Shown: positions 23,171 to 33,869 of the stretch, piece after piece
How positions within the stretch are numbered: the stretch's first letter is position 1
Layout of the letters: each line of letters starts with the position of its first letter
Source: Symsagittifera roscoffensis
Lineage: Eukaryota > Xenacoelomorpha > Acoela > Convolutidae
Reading direction: 5' to 3'
DNA length: 64,000 nt
Assembly: GCF_963678635.1 (NCBI RefSeq)
Contig: NC_087070.1
Coordinates: 29,736,048 to 29,800,047, forward strand
Made by a program: the position numbers and the translations under genes
Notes under the pieces: model-generated
What the model was told of the DNA's origin: nothing
Databases searched by the model: none
The model's input: the letters and a program-made list of their open reading frames with translations, nothing else

Positions 23171-24036
23171 TCACTGTCGACCAGTGTGAAAGAAATAAAT
23201 GATGAGGAAAAATACAATTTGTAGACCGCAACCATATCCCATCAGAATAAACATGTCATTCCTGAAGTCATCTTCGTCCATGTCAGCTATGACCGGGTAC
23301 TGCGTTTTAATGCTCACTGCAGCAAGGTCGTTTTTATCACCCCATTGGTTGTACATGAAACTTCGGAACGAATAGCTGTGAAATGCAATGTAATGAGCCC
23401 AGATCCACCATGGAGGAATTGCATCTTTTGGAACCATGAAGCCTTCCGCCAACATGAACATCCCGAAGAATCCAGCTCCCAGCGCAATTCCGATTATGTA
23501 ATGAGGAGTCGAGGCGCTGAGAACATGCATCAAGGATTCAGCGCAGACTAACGAGAGAAATAAGTTCACGAAAAACCCCCAGAAACCGTCCAGGTCAGTC
23601 ATGAAGATCACCATCACTGTCGAAAGGACAGTAATCAGAAGGATTCCAGGTAACGCGCTCACGAAGTTAGAAAATACAAACGGAAATACGTCAACCAGTC
23701 CGTTCGATCGTTCGCGGACGAATACCGGTTGCTGCAGCATAAAGAACGGCAGGACCGCAACAGACATAAATACCAAGAACGCCTGGCAGTAAAAGAGCAG
23801 CGGGATTAGCATGTCTTCGGTTATGTCCTCGTTCGTCTTCAAGTACATCGTTCCCATCATCAAGCATAACATGAAGTACATGACGATTCGAACCCAGTAT
23901 ATTCCAGGGTTGATCACACTGTTGATCATGTTGCGTTTGGTGAGAAACAGGAACTGAACGAGCCAGTTTGCCTGGAATTTGCGAATCTCTGTTGACGATG
24001 AGTCCGCCTTACCACTCGCTTTGTCCTTTTCAATTC
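23171..24036 (-). CDS. ABCG exon 6 (transmembrane domain)
   Basis: Begins after the acceptor CATCTAG at phase 1 and encodes residues 306-593. It starts GIEKDKASGKADSSSTE and runs through RKFQANWLVQFLFLTKRNM, the usual ABCG entry to the first membrane helix. A large loop follows, with residues PHYIIGIALGAGFFGMFMLA between helices, and the protein ends in a hydrophobic segment, IVFFLIIYFFHTGRQ. The stop is TGA. Confidence 0.92.
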
Positions 24037-27000
24037 CTAGATGTAAAAAAGTTCCTTAAAATTGTGACTTGTAAATTGTGTAAAGTTGTAATATCGGTGA
24101 GTGTTATAAAAGTGTATCAGCAAAGTGGCGGACCAAAGTTGGACGACATTAAATGATGCGAAGATCGAAAAAGAACAAGGCCTAAAATAGTACAAAGAAT
24201 TTCAGTCTAATTTAATCACCTTCTTTGAGTTGCTTCATCTGCTGTCCATCCTTGAATGACTTGACGATTGCTTCCACATCGCCGTGGCCCTCGAAGTCAG
24301 TGTTGATAACGGTCAAGAAGTAGTCTGCCGGGTTAGAGTACTAAACAATCAAATTTCATCGTTGATTTGATGGCTAATGAACGAAAGGAAGTTTCAATTA
24401 ATTGGATCGTCTGTGTTCGTTTGTTTTTTTTTTCACGAAAAAGTCTTAGAATTTATGCACGCTCAAGATATTTTGGTGATTCGATTTCTATAAATTCTTT
24501 TCAAGCTCATTTACTACTGTCAAAATTGAATTGTATAAGAATTGCTAAGAAAAACAGTTTTGCATTAGCTAATTTCCTAATGAATTTCAAATCATTTCCG
24601 AGTGCTGATAGTCAAGTCTCATTTTGAAAAAAACATTCATTTGGTGAGCGGATGACGAAGAAGTTTTTTTCTTAATTTTCAGCAATCTTTATCAAGTTTT
24701 TGTACCTGTATTCTATGCTTTAAGAAAAATATGTCAGTCAGATTTTTGAAAAACATTTTGTTCAATTTTGAGAAAGCAACTGATGACTAATTTTTTCAGC
24801 AAAATTTCTTGTTAAAATTTTTCTTAAGCCGTTGCTGTTCATTTTTGGTGGTATCATGGCCTGTAATTTTTGTTCTCGTGGTGTTCTTGTGGTGTTCTAT
24901 CTATAAACAATATTTGAAAATTTTTATAAATGCCATTACAAATGATAAAATATTTCAAATGATTCATCTTTCGCAAAATATCAATTTTTGCTTGCTCATT
25001 TTTATCGTAAAATGTTTATTTGCGCCCAAAATAGTACCTGATTTTTCTATGGAAAAAATGCGTATGATACAACTTAAAACGAATTTGTATATCAGTGGCG
25101 GATTTAGGGGGGGGGGGGGGGGGGGCGGTCCCCCTTTGATGAACTATTTTGAGATATCCAATTTTGGCTGACGGACCCTAAAATTTTTCTAAGGGCGCCT
25201 TTGGCGCCAATCTATACTAACTTTGAGGGGGGAGCGCGCGCCGAAAATACGCGATTTTTTTATTAAAAATTTCCAAAAAGTGCATGAAAACGCCTTTTTG
25301 GCCTGTTTTTTTTTAATCAAAAATTTTGCCTACGGCGCAAAAATTTTGGCCTAAAAAAGAGTTTTAGTGCTTTGAAGAGCTCAGAAAACCAATTTGCTCG
25401 ACCTAAAAAAAGTCGACAAAATTTCGAAATTTTTTTGAAAATCCGCCCCCCCCCCCCCTCGAGAAAATCCTAGATCCGCCCCTGTATGATACGCAACTTT
25501 TTGGTCAAATAAAGTTTTTCTTTGATGCCTAAGTTGCTCTCATGTAACTAAAACTGCCACCCATTTGAATTGTTTGAGTTTTAAACCATTTGAGGATAAT
25601 TTTCGTTAAAAAAATTTAATTGAAAAAATGCTTATCATACAATTTTCTTCCATGAGAATTGTATGAAAAACAATTTTCCCATTGACTCAATTTATTACGC
25701 TTGCGATTATAAAAATGTATGATAGGCGTTTTGGTTTTAGGGACGTCAACCCGGGGCGCCTTGTAACGGTGTCAAAATTTTCTGTCGAAGAACAAATTCT
25801 ACTGAAATAAAACTCCTAAAATAGCGGTTCATTTTATCTTCGTTTAAAAAAGTTTCTGCGGAGCTTTCTTTTGCCTCTTAGTACATCAAAACCCTGCCAC
25901 AATATCTTTTCACTCATCAGAAGATTCGTAGAAAGGTTTTTGACGAAAGATGCCAACCCGAAAGAGAATCAACTTTAACCATTTTACAAATTTAAAATTT
26001 ATTTCGGATGAAGCCTCATTTTTTTCTTCCACTGCTGGGAAAGTAGAACAGGGTAGATAAAACCTTGTGTTTTCTTTCCCCCTTCCTAACTCTGCAAGCG
26101 GACAAAAAATTGAAGTTCATTCCGAAAAACTAGCAGAATAAAAAATGATTTTTTCTACGAAATTTTGACTCAACTAACTCTTGTTGCACCTAGCTGGGTA
26201 ATATGTTACATATTTCTTTGAATTTTGAAAGAATATTTTTCAGTTGGCCTTGGCCAAATGTGTCTCTCGGAAGCTTGAAGCGGCGTATTTGCCTCTTTTT
26301 GCACAATAGAGGAAATAGCGTCTTAAACTGAAGTTTTTCTGCTGTAAATTTCATGCTTATATTCTAGACTTCTACCTTAGTCGTCAGATTTAGTTTTTTC
26401 CTATTTGCGAAGGTTTGAAAATTGATTTACCGCCTCGGGGTTTAAATTATCTCTGTTGTCGCATTGTGTGCAAGTTGCATAGCAACCAAATTTTTTCATT
26501 GATATTTTCACTGAAGCTATTTTCTTTCATAACTCGTAGTTTTGATTGAACAACAATTAAATGTTTTGGAGCTTTTACATGCAGTTTTAATTATGAACTA
26601 ACTAAAGGATACTTTTGTCGCAGCAATTGATAAGATATTCAGACTTTCAAGATTGCTCTTATAATTGATAGAAATTTATTGAAAGGCTTAGCTATAAGTA
26701 CACTGAAATTGTTTTATAAAGTTCAAAATTGAGAAAAATATTCAACGATTGATTGAACAAAGACTTGTATAGAATAAATTATTCAAATGAAATGCTAGTT
26801 TGGACTGGGGAGGGAAACGCATGAAGTAGCTTCGAGAAATCAACTTTACAAAACTTAGTTTAACTAGTTTTTTTCCGACCGCCAATTTTGAGGAAAGGAA
26901 ATTTGGGCTCAATAGATTCGTGAAGAGATTGAAGATGAATTAACATAGCCCAGTTTTTTTTGTTACAAACTCAGTTAAAAATGAAAATTATGTTAAAAAT

Positions 27001-30000
27001 GCAGTTGCAGCTGTCTCTCACTGAGAGTATAACAATGATTGTACTTTTAATTACAAAATCTCTAACCCCCTTCTGGTATAAATGGATAGTAATTATTGGA
27101 GTGAGATTGACCTGTGGACACTTGTAGTTGAGACCTGAGAAGAATGCGACTGCCTGGTCTGCCTTTCCGTAGTAGATACACTCTCCCCGCGAGAGGAGAC
27201 AGAGCAGGTCGAACGACTGGAACACCTCGGAGGACGGCTGGTGGATCGAATAGATGATGGTGCGACCTGAAGTAGGAGGCACGATAACATGATAAGCAGG
27301 GCCACTCAATTCTCATTTCATTAACTTAGCATTCCACTTGCTCACTATCTGGCTGAACAGTTTTTTGAGTCCATTAGAAAACCTTAAGTTTTATCAAATG
27401 TTGTTTTTGCTAAAGAAGTGTTGTTTTTGCTAAAGAAGTGATAAGCTTTGTGTACCTATGTGTATCAGGAGTTGAGCTAATTGTGTTATTTGCAATAACA
27501 TGCCTTGTTTTGTGAGTGACTGTATATGTCCCATGACGCCCATAGTGGCCGCACTGTCCAGTCCACTAGTGGGCTCATCCAGCAGCAGAATGTATGGGTT
27601 GGAAATGAGTGACAGTGCCACACTTAGTCTCTTCATCTGACCCCCACTGATGCCCTTGAATAAGTTCCCACCCACTCTGGCGTCCATGCAGCCGCTGATG
27701 CCCATCTCAGCCGCCAACTCGTCAACCTGAACAGAAAACACCAACTGATACACATGTATTTTCCATCAACAAGTCTTAACAAAAAGATTCTATTCAAAAC
27801 TGCTCGTTTTCACGTTGGAACTCAACTCTTCTTTCATTTCAGCAATGAAAAACCGTGTTGAAAAAATTAACAGACCTAAAAAGTACCATTTTTTGACCAA
27901 AAAAGATGCTCATGGTCATCGATATTTCCTAAATTGAATTGATTGTTTTGACACGGTTCTAGGTCTTGAAATGAGTTGAAAACTGATTTGCGTCTTCAAG
28001 ATGAACAGTTAATTAACTCCGTTCAGATTGGTCAGAATGGCAATTTAGATTTGTCAGTTATCATAACCACACAAGCAAAACAAAATGTTCGAGACTTTTT
28101 TGACACTTCCATTGGAGCCTATAGAGAGTTGCAAAAAGTTTGGACAGACAGAATTAATTAAAAAGAGCAACTGTCTAGACATCAACCGAAATTAAAACTG
28201 AAATAAACTTAACGTCGAAAGTTTCACTCAAAGCAGAGTTTCGCTCAAAACCTATAACATCGGCGGGCAATTGCATCCAAAGCGTCGAATAGTAAACCTT
28301 GAAACAGGAAAAATATTGCTCTGGGTGGCTAATGTTTTTCTGCGATCATCTTAACTTCCGTTTGTTTTTTTTTGAGCATTTTGAATTTGGTCTGACAAAA
28401 AATTCAATGTTGTTCGGCTTCAGATTTTGCATGCTAAAAAGCGTCGATAAGCACTGATTGCTCATTTTAATTAATTCTGTCTGTCCGAACTTTTTGCTAC
28501 TAATTATACTTATCAGTTGAAAAAGAGTTAATTAACTAGTCAAATAGTAGTGAGAATCAATTGAATCTTCTGATGAAAACGTCAGTTGATATTTCTTTTA
28601 ATTCTATTATTTCCCAGCTTTTGATTTGTTTCGACCCTTTTTTGTTTGCGACCCTCTTTGGCAATCTTGACTTGTCTGACTTCAATTATCCATGCGCTAC
28701 TGACCTTCTGTTTTTTGTCTTTTCCCTTCATGAAGAAAGGGTAGCTGAGACTGGCTGCGAATGAGATGGTCTCCCTCACGGTGAAGATGTCCATCAGCGA
28801 GTCACTCTGAGCCACGTAGGAGGAGATATTGCGGAACTTGGACTAGAATGCAAACACGTGAAATCAAATAAGTTCACTCATGAACCCAATGACAATTAAT
28901 AAAGTTATCATAATCACAAAAAATTTATTACTTCTGTTTTTTTTTTGTAACTGATTTTGTTTATTATTGTCGAAATTACGCATATTGTAAGATAATACAC
29001 TAATGACGGTATGATTTACTATTTTTAATAATCTGTAGTAGCTCATTCTTCGGGGGGTTAAAAAAATTTTGGCAAAAGGATGGATTAGTTGGTAAGCGAG
29101 TCTGAGTCTGAGTCTGAGATATAAATGGCACGCACAAGCTGCTTGACATTTTTTCAGTTCGTTTTTTTACTGAGCAGTCATAAAATATTTCAAAATTCAT
29201 TTTTGGTGCCAATATGTACTCAGTCTAAGAGAGAGCGCGCTCCGAACAGCAATTTTCTTGCAAGCATTTTATGTTCAAAGCACAGAAGAAAAAGTGTCCA
29301 TAAAAGCTATTTTGGCACATGATTTACTTAAAAATTGCCCTTGCAATTGTTAAGTAGGTTTAGTTGTCGTATTGCGACCAATCAGCTTGCAGCAAAATTT
29401 GAATTTTAAATACAATGCTCTAGTGCTAATTTACCGCTTTTTTTACAGTGGTTTTAATTCTTTAGTAGATACCAAAGAGAAAGCGATTGTTAAGTAGATC
29501 CTTGGCCTGTTCTATCAATAGATCTGCAATTCAGATTATTCTGGCGAACTACCGTTTTTGGTGTTTTGAAGAGAATTCTGGTCAAAATTTCATGTCAAAA
29601 CTGAAAACCGATGTCTCATTTGCTGAAAACTTTGACCCGGCCGTACCTCTGTTTTTTCCAACTTATAATAAATAACATTTTTGAAATAACAAGAAAACTT
29701 GCCATGAGCAGCTATAGTTGTTCCGACTTTCGAAAAAAACGGAATATTTATGCTTGGCGTGTTTTTGCTTGGTGTAGTCAATTTTCGGCGATCCAATTTA
29801 TAGTTTTTAACAAGAAAAATTTATACCCCATATGAGATATCGACTCCCTAAAATCAAATTTAAAAAGATTTTTTTTTACTTGAGATCATTTTTTGCTAAG
29901 CTTTGGGAGTTTGAAAGTTGCCGATTTGGCCATTCTCAAAACGCCAATTATTCATGCGTAGCCAAGTATACCACTCAATAAAATCGTTCCAAATTGAATT

Positions 30001-33000
30001 GAGGCTAGCTAATTGGTGGCATTAATTTTCACACTTGATCTTTGATATTGTCTAAATTTTATAGTGTTTCAATGTTTTTCCCCAAAAGTTATTACATAAT
30101 TATTTAAAGGGCATCGGAACTTTCAAGGTTTTGCCCTGATATCCGATCATTCTTGTTTTGCTTACTGATCGTTTGTTGTTTAACCATTTTTCAAATTTAC
30201 GTGTCATTGTTAATTTCTTCATTAATTGAAAACCTTTTAACCCTTTTGATTGACAGAGCAATTTGAATATCAAGTCCTGATTCAAACTAACCCGACACAA
30301 CGATCAAAAAATGGAATGTCAAAAAAAAGTTTTCGCAAACTGGTCAAGATATTACAAAGAATGAAGAAAATAAAGTTGCTCAGAATTTCACCAAAAAACT
30401 ATTGGCAATTTTTTTTCGAAAATTTGCTGTGAAAATTTTTCCCAAACATAAGTCATTTTGGACTTTTTTAGTTAATCAAGAATTACGCTGAGACTACCGA
30501 GTTAATTGATAAGGAATTTATATCAAAACAAGCCTCTTACACATCCGGGCAAAGTTGTAGAAGAGCAAATCTTCAAAAACTGTATAAGAGAATATATTTT
30601 TTAGTTGATAGCCAAAAAATGTCATTTTCACAACATAAAAAATCGAAATATTTGGCTTCAAACAAATTTCAAATGTTAAACGCAAATTTTTGAAAGTTTT
30701 GAATTTTTGAATATTCTTCTAATACATTGTAGTGCTGTGTAGGAGACTTGTTTTAAATAACTTTCTCGTCAATTTACTCGGCAGTCTCAGCGTAATTCTT
30801 GATTACCTAAAAAAGCCAAGATGACCTATTTTCGGGGGAAAATTTTGGCATTTTTTTGTTCCTTCACTTTTTCTCTAATCTTAATCCAATTTGAGAAAAA
30901 AGTCTTTAAAATTTCCTATTTTGTTATCTTTGACCGGATAATTTAAGTCAACACTGTATTTTTAATTGAGAAAACTTTGGTAGTATATAAACCAGCCGAA
31001 GTATAAATCAGCCAATGTATCAACCAGCCAAAAACTTAAATGTTATATTAGTTATGTAACAGTTACGTAAAAATTACGAAAGTTATGCAAACTTCATTGA
31101 TGTTTCAGCTGGCTTATAAACTCCGCGCAGTTTCGGTTGATGTATAATTCGGGTGGTTTACCTTCTCTCAAAAATTTTGGCCAATGATTTATTATAGAAT
31201 GCACGAACTCTTCGAACTGTCCGTCCTTTATAAAACCAAACGATAAACTTCAGGTGGTATATAAACCAGCCGAATTATCACTCAGCCGAAAATACGTCAG
31301 TGGTATATAATAGTAATGTAACAGTTATGTAACTTATAAAATTTATGCAAATTTCATTCAGATGATGTAACTTTTTGACTGCTGGTTTCATTCTGCGCAT
31401 TTTTTTGGTTGGTTTATACTTCGGCTGGTTTATTCACACTCAAAATTCAAGCGATGAAGCTATCGTTTCAGCGGTGTTGAAGTCACGCCCTTCCGAATCA
31501 AACTGATCAAAATACAATTTGACCGAAAAAAGTGTGCTCAACCATTCGACCAAAAGCTATGTGCTACTCGACCTCAACCATTCATGCTCATCACCAAACA
31601 AAGATTTTTTCGAAAACATAAATCTAAACGGAACACTAAATAATTGACTGGATTGTGAGTGAATGAGTTCGACTTGAGTTCAGCAAAAAATCAAGGTCAA
31701 AGGCAAAAAAATATCAGGCCCGAATTCGATCATTAAAAATAAGCTAATAACGCTATTAAGAAGTTGGGTTTTAATGGGCTCAATTGATCTGGAAGTGAAA
31801 ACCTGGCAGATTTAACAAACAAGTTTAAGGGTTTTTCGTTTATACCCCCTCCCCTAAATGATGAAAACTCAAATTGAAAATTTTTTTTATAAAAAAAGTT
31901 GGAGTAAAACTACTAGAAAATGCATGATAATAAAGCGGGACTGATCAGAAAGACGCATTTTGTCTTCATTTTTCCCCATAATTAGCCATTTTTGGCAGGA
32001 TATTTTTTATTCCATCTGAAAGGTATGGATTTTCTGAGCTCAAATTTGAAAAGATAAATTACTTCTGCTCACGTTTTTGCAAAGTTATGGGGGTTTAGAT
32101 TGCCATTTTCTCAATTTGAAACGAAAAACGTGCGATATATTTCGTGCTATAAACAAGTAAGCGGCGACTTTAACAGGCTGCGAAACTGTTCCAAATTGAA
32201 TTTAGGCATGCTATTTGGTCTAATTACTACTTTGATACATGCAAAAAATCTCATTTTGTACTCTACGTAGCGTGTGGTGGATGATTCTTAACAAAAATCT
32301 CAATTTTTCAATTTTTTCATGCTTTTTTGTGAAAATTTCAATTTTTGAAATCAAACACTACTCCATAGACCTTTAAAGGCAGTCGGAACATTAAGGCTTC
32401 GCCCTGATACGAGCAGTCTTGTTACATTTAGTTTTTTCTTGTTATTAATGCTCCATAAACCTTAAGAGGCAGTCGGAACCTTCAGGCAGTCGGAACCGCC
32501 GTTTGAAAAGTTTTGTTTAATCTCGAAGCAAAACCGAATTGAGTTGAAATTCATATAACCCACGGCAACAACCTTCCCCCTTTCAAGAAATTGGGGAGAT
32601 TGTGAAGTAGATTAAGTTAGCCGAATTTTCGACCAATCAGAAAGCAGCAAAACTAATTTGTGTTCTCAATAGAAAGCTCTAGAGCAAACTTAATGTTTTA
32701 ATTTTAGAAGTGGACTTTAGTATATATTAGAAGGGGGATTGTTAAGTAGATCCTTCTTCCTGTTTGTGAATCTCCTGGTTGATCTCATGTTGCGGGACCA
32801 TATTTTAGCCTGTAAATCGACAATTTTTGCATTTATAGAGGGAGAATTTTGTCAATAGCTGCTTTAATAATAATTGCTAATAAAACTGCGACGGTCTTTG
32901 ACCGGTTTTGAAACAACGCTGCATTTTAAAAATAAAAATGTGTAAATCGACAATTTTTGTATTTATAGAGGGAGAATGCGTTAAGTTTCGAGTAAGCTAT

Positions 33001-33334
33001 TTGTTTCAATTAAATTTACCAGATAATAATGTAAATAAAGGCCATTGATTTTTACCGAGCTTCGTGGTTTGCCGTTGACGTAAATCTGTCCCGAAATTGC
33101 ATTTGAAATCTTGATTCTATCAGCCAGAATGTTCAGAAGAGTCGTTTTTCCGCAACCAGAAGGACCCATGACTGCCAGTGCACTGCCAGGGCTCAACATG
33201 CCATGAAGGTCAGAAATGAGGGCTTTCTGGGCACCTTTTGATTTGACAGTGTAGGTCAAACTTTCCCAGGCCAGGGAAAAATTATGGTCAGTTTTCGCTT
33301 GTGGACTTGTCGGACTCATTTCGATCGCAACCAT
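23171..33334 (-). CDS. ABCG-type half-transporter, six exons
   Basis: The gene encodes an ABC transporter of subfamily G with the nucleotide-binding domain first. Such proteins dimerise in membranes to export lipids, sterols or other small hydrophobic molecules. Six exons (33334-33056, 28842-28705, 27726-27504, 27266-27112, 24340-24220, 24036-23171) join in frame to 593 residues. Visible motifs are Walker A GPSGCGKT (57-64), Q-loop SYVAQSD (101-107), signature ISGGQMKR (165-172), Walker B ILLLDEP (185-191), D-loop SGLD (193-196), and H-loop SIHQPSSE (His222). The linker has NPADYFLTVINTDF (268-281). The C-terminal 288 residues hold about six hydrophobic segments of the ABC2 type. All catalytic motifs look intact. 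The linker resembles plant-type ABCG half-transporters more than White, ABCG1 or ABCG2. The substrate is unknown. An upstream non-coding exon cannot be excluded. Confidence 0.9.
24220..24340 (-). CDS. ABCG exon 5 (linker)
   Basis: 121 bases, phase 0 to phase 1. It encodes YSNPADYFLTVINTDFEGH and a charged stretch ending KQLKE. Flanked by the acceptor GTTTAG and the donor GTGATT. It is the segment between the H-loop region and the membrane domain. Confidence 0.88.
25093..25484 (+). mobile_element. MITE of the CAGTGGCGGAT family, best copy
   Basis: 392 bases inside ABCG intron 4. The left terminus CAGTGGCGGATTTAGG pairs with the right terminus CCTAGATCCGCCCCTG as a terminal inverted repeat of about 16 bases. 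Runs of G and C lie just inside the ends. The flanks share TAT, a possible 2-3 base target duplication. The interior shows GGCGCC and GAGGGGGGAGCGCGCG. Further copies lie at 56894-57190 (reverse), 60757, 61674 and 61966, with a fragment at 29195-29260. It is non-coding, so a DNA transposon derivative is most likely; the superfamily is not certain. Confidence 0.8.
25500..27111 (-). other. Remainder of ABCG intron 4
   Basis: AT-rich intron. The TGTATGA/TCATACAATT-type sequence at 25610-25720 resembles the inner part of the palindromic element at 34931-35107. No gene lies here. Confidence 0.5.
27112..27266 (-). CDS. ABCG exon 4 (H-loop)
   Basis: 155 bases, phase 1 to phase 0. Encodes GRTIIYSIHQPSSEVF and the GECIYYGKADQAVAFF segment, ending KCPQ. 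Acceptor CTTCAG, donor GTCAAT. GGT for the first Gly is split across the junction with exon 3. Confidence 0.9.
27267..27503 (-). other. ABCG intron 3 with GC-AG ends
   Basis: The exon 3 end reads CAAG|GCATGT, giving a GC donor in place of GT, while the acceptor is a normal CTTCAG. The only join that keeps the family sequence LTKQGRTIIYSIHQ uses this GC. GC-AG introns are a known minor class handled by the major spliceosome. Confidence 0.8.
27504..27726 (-). CDS. ABCG exon 3 (signature, Walker B)
   Basis: 223 bases, phase 0 to phase 1. Encodes VDELAAEMGI, then the signature ISGGQMKR, Walker B ILLLDEP and the D-loop SGLD, ending LTKQ plus one base. Acceptor CTGTTCAG; donor is the non-canonical GC. 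Confidence 0.92.
28131..28497. mobile_element. Foldback/MITE in ABCG intron 2
   Basis: Inverted arms of 40 bases (28131-28170 and 28458-28497) match at 38 positions, with GGACAGACAGAATTAATTAA in the middle. The interior is about 287 bases and non-coding. Confidence 0.75.
28705..28842 (-). CDS. ABCG exon 2 (Q-loop)
   Basis: 138 bases, 46 codons, phase 0 at both ends. Encodes SKFRNISSYVAQSDSLMD with the Q-loop Gln, then IFTVRETISFAASL, ending KDKKQK. Acceptor ATTCTAG, donor GTCAGT. Confidence 0.9.
28845..30270 (-). other. ABCG intron 1, proximal part
   Basis: No coding signal. Contains a short GAGTCT repeat at 29098-29117, a fragment of the CAGTGGCGGAT MITE family (GGTGCCAATATGTACT...GAGAGCGCGCTCC, 29205-29245), and a dispersed repeat at 29880-30060 that recurs in diverged form at 32040-32240. 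Confidence 0.5.
30271..30956. mobile_element. Long-TIR mariner-like MITE, copy A
   Basis: An element of about 686 bases in ABCG intron 1. Its ends, CAAGTCCTGATTCAAACTAA and (reverse) CAGTGTTGACTTAAATTATC, match the ends of the element at 57523-58198. Inner arms GTTAATCAAGAATTACGCTG and CAGCGTAATTCTTGATTAC are inverted copies. The right end abuts TA. The interior is non-coding. Confidence 0.7.
30980..31435. mobile_element. Tandem foldback repeats with AACCAGCCGAA motif
   Basis: TATAAACCAGCCGAAGTATA at about 30986 is inverted as GGTTTATACTTCGGCTGGTT at 31411-31430. Intermediate copies lie at 31105-31165 and 31255-31300. This looks like two adjacent foldback units, each about 180 bases. It is non-coding. 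Confidence 0.6.
31436..32846 (-). other. ABCG intron 1, middle part
   Basis: No coding signal. GGCAGTCGGAACATTAAGGC and CTTCGCCCTGATACGAGC near 32375-32415 recur inverted at about 35255-35290 and in diverged form at about 30110-30150. Confidence 0.45.
32847..32937 (+). repeat. Direct repeat flanking ABCG exon 1, copy 1
   Basis: TTTTGTCAATAGCTGCTTTA through GGTCTTTGACCGGTTTTGAA recurs almost unchanged at 33779-33867, on the other side of exon 1. A neighbouring 37-base block (TGTAAATCGACAATTTTTG...) is also duplicated at about 32812 and 32940. Confidence 0.7.
33056..33334 (-). CDS. ABCG exon 1 (start, Walker A)
   Basis: 93 codons from ATG at 33334 to the phase-0 donor TCG|GTAAAA. Encodes the N-terminus MVAIEMSPTSPQAK, the block LAWESLTYTVK typical of ABCG N-termini, and Walker A GPSGCGKTTLLNILADR. 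No upstream in-frame coding was recognised. The short N-terminus before the domain fits a half-transporter. Confidence 0.88.
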
Positions 33335-33778
33335 TGCAGTTGAAGTTTATGTACAAAAACAGCGTATAACAACTTTTGTAGGTGCAAAGATAAAACCAAC
33401 GCTAACTCTGTTTAGCTGAATTGGTACAAACACTGATTATCAAGTTAAATCGAAAGTTTGAAAGTGCACAAAAATTAATTTCTTTTTTGTCAGGAATTTT
33501 CGCGTTTTGGTGCAAAACGTGTTTGCTGCTTGCGTAAATATATAGTTAAATAAGCAAGAACTTTAAATTTTAGCAATTTGAGTCACAAATCATTCAAGCG
33601 ACTAACTAGAAATCAGTTGACAATTATAAGGCAAACAACAAAAAGTATTGTCTGAAAGATTAGATTGGTAAGATTTAATCTGTCGTGATATGTACTTGAA
33701 CAGGCAGGTACTCGACAAAAAGTGTAATCAAAGCAGGTTTTTAGTCATGCTTTGGTTTGTTGGTTTGTTTTTGACAAA

Positions 33779-33867
33779 TTTTGTCAATAACTGCTTGAAT
33801 AATAATTGCTAATAAAACTGCGACGGTCTTTGACCGGTTTTGAAACGCTGCATTTTAAAAATAAAAA
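33779..33867 (+). repeat. Direct repeat flanking ABCG exon 1, copy 2
   Basis: Partner of 32847-32937, a few per cent diverged, ending in the same A-rich tail (ATTTTAAAAATAAAAA). The A-rich end could indicate a retroposed sequence. Confidence 0.65.
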
Positions 33868-33869
33868 AG

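Noticed and set aside
24809-25171. 120-codon + strand frame ending in a Gly run
   Set aside because: It lies in ABCG intron 4 and runs into the G-tract of a MITE; no domain.
27976-28161. 61-codon + strand frame with helical-looking sequence
   Set aside because: Located in ABCG intron 2 and overlapping the arm of a foldback element; no homology recognised.
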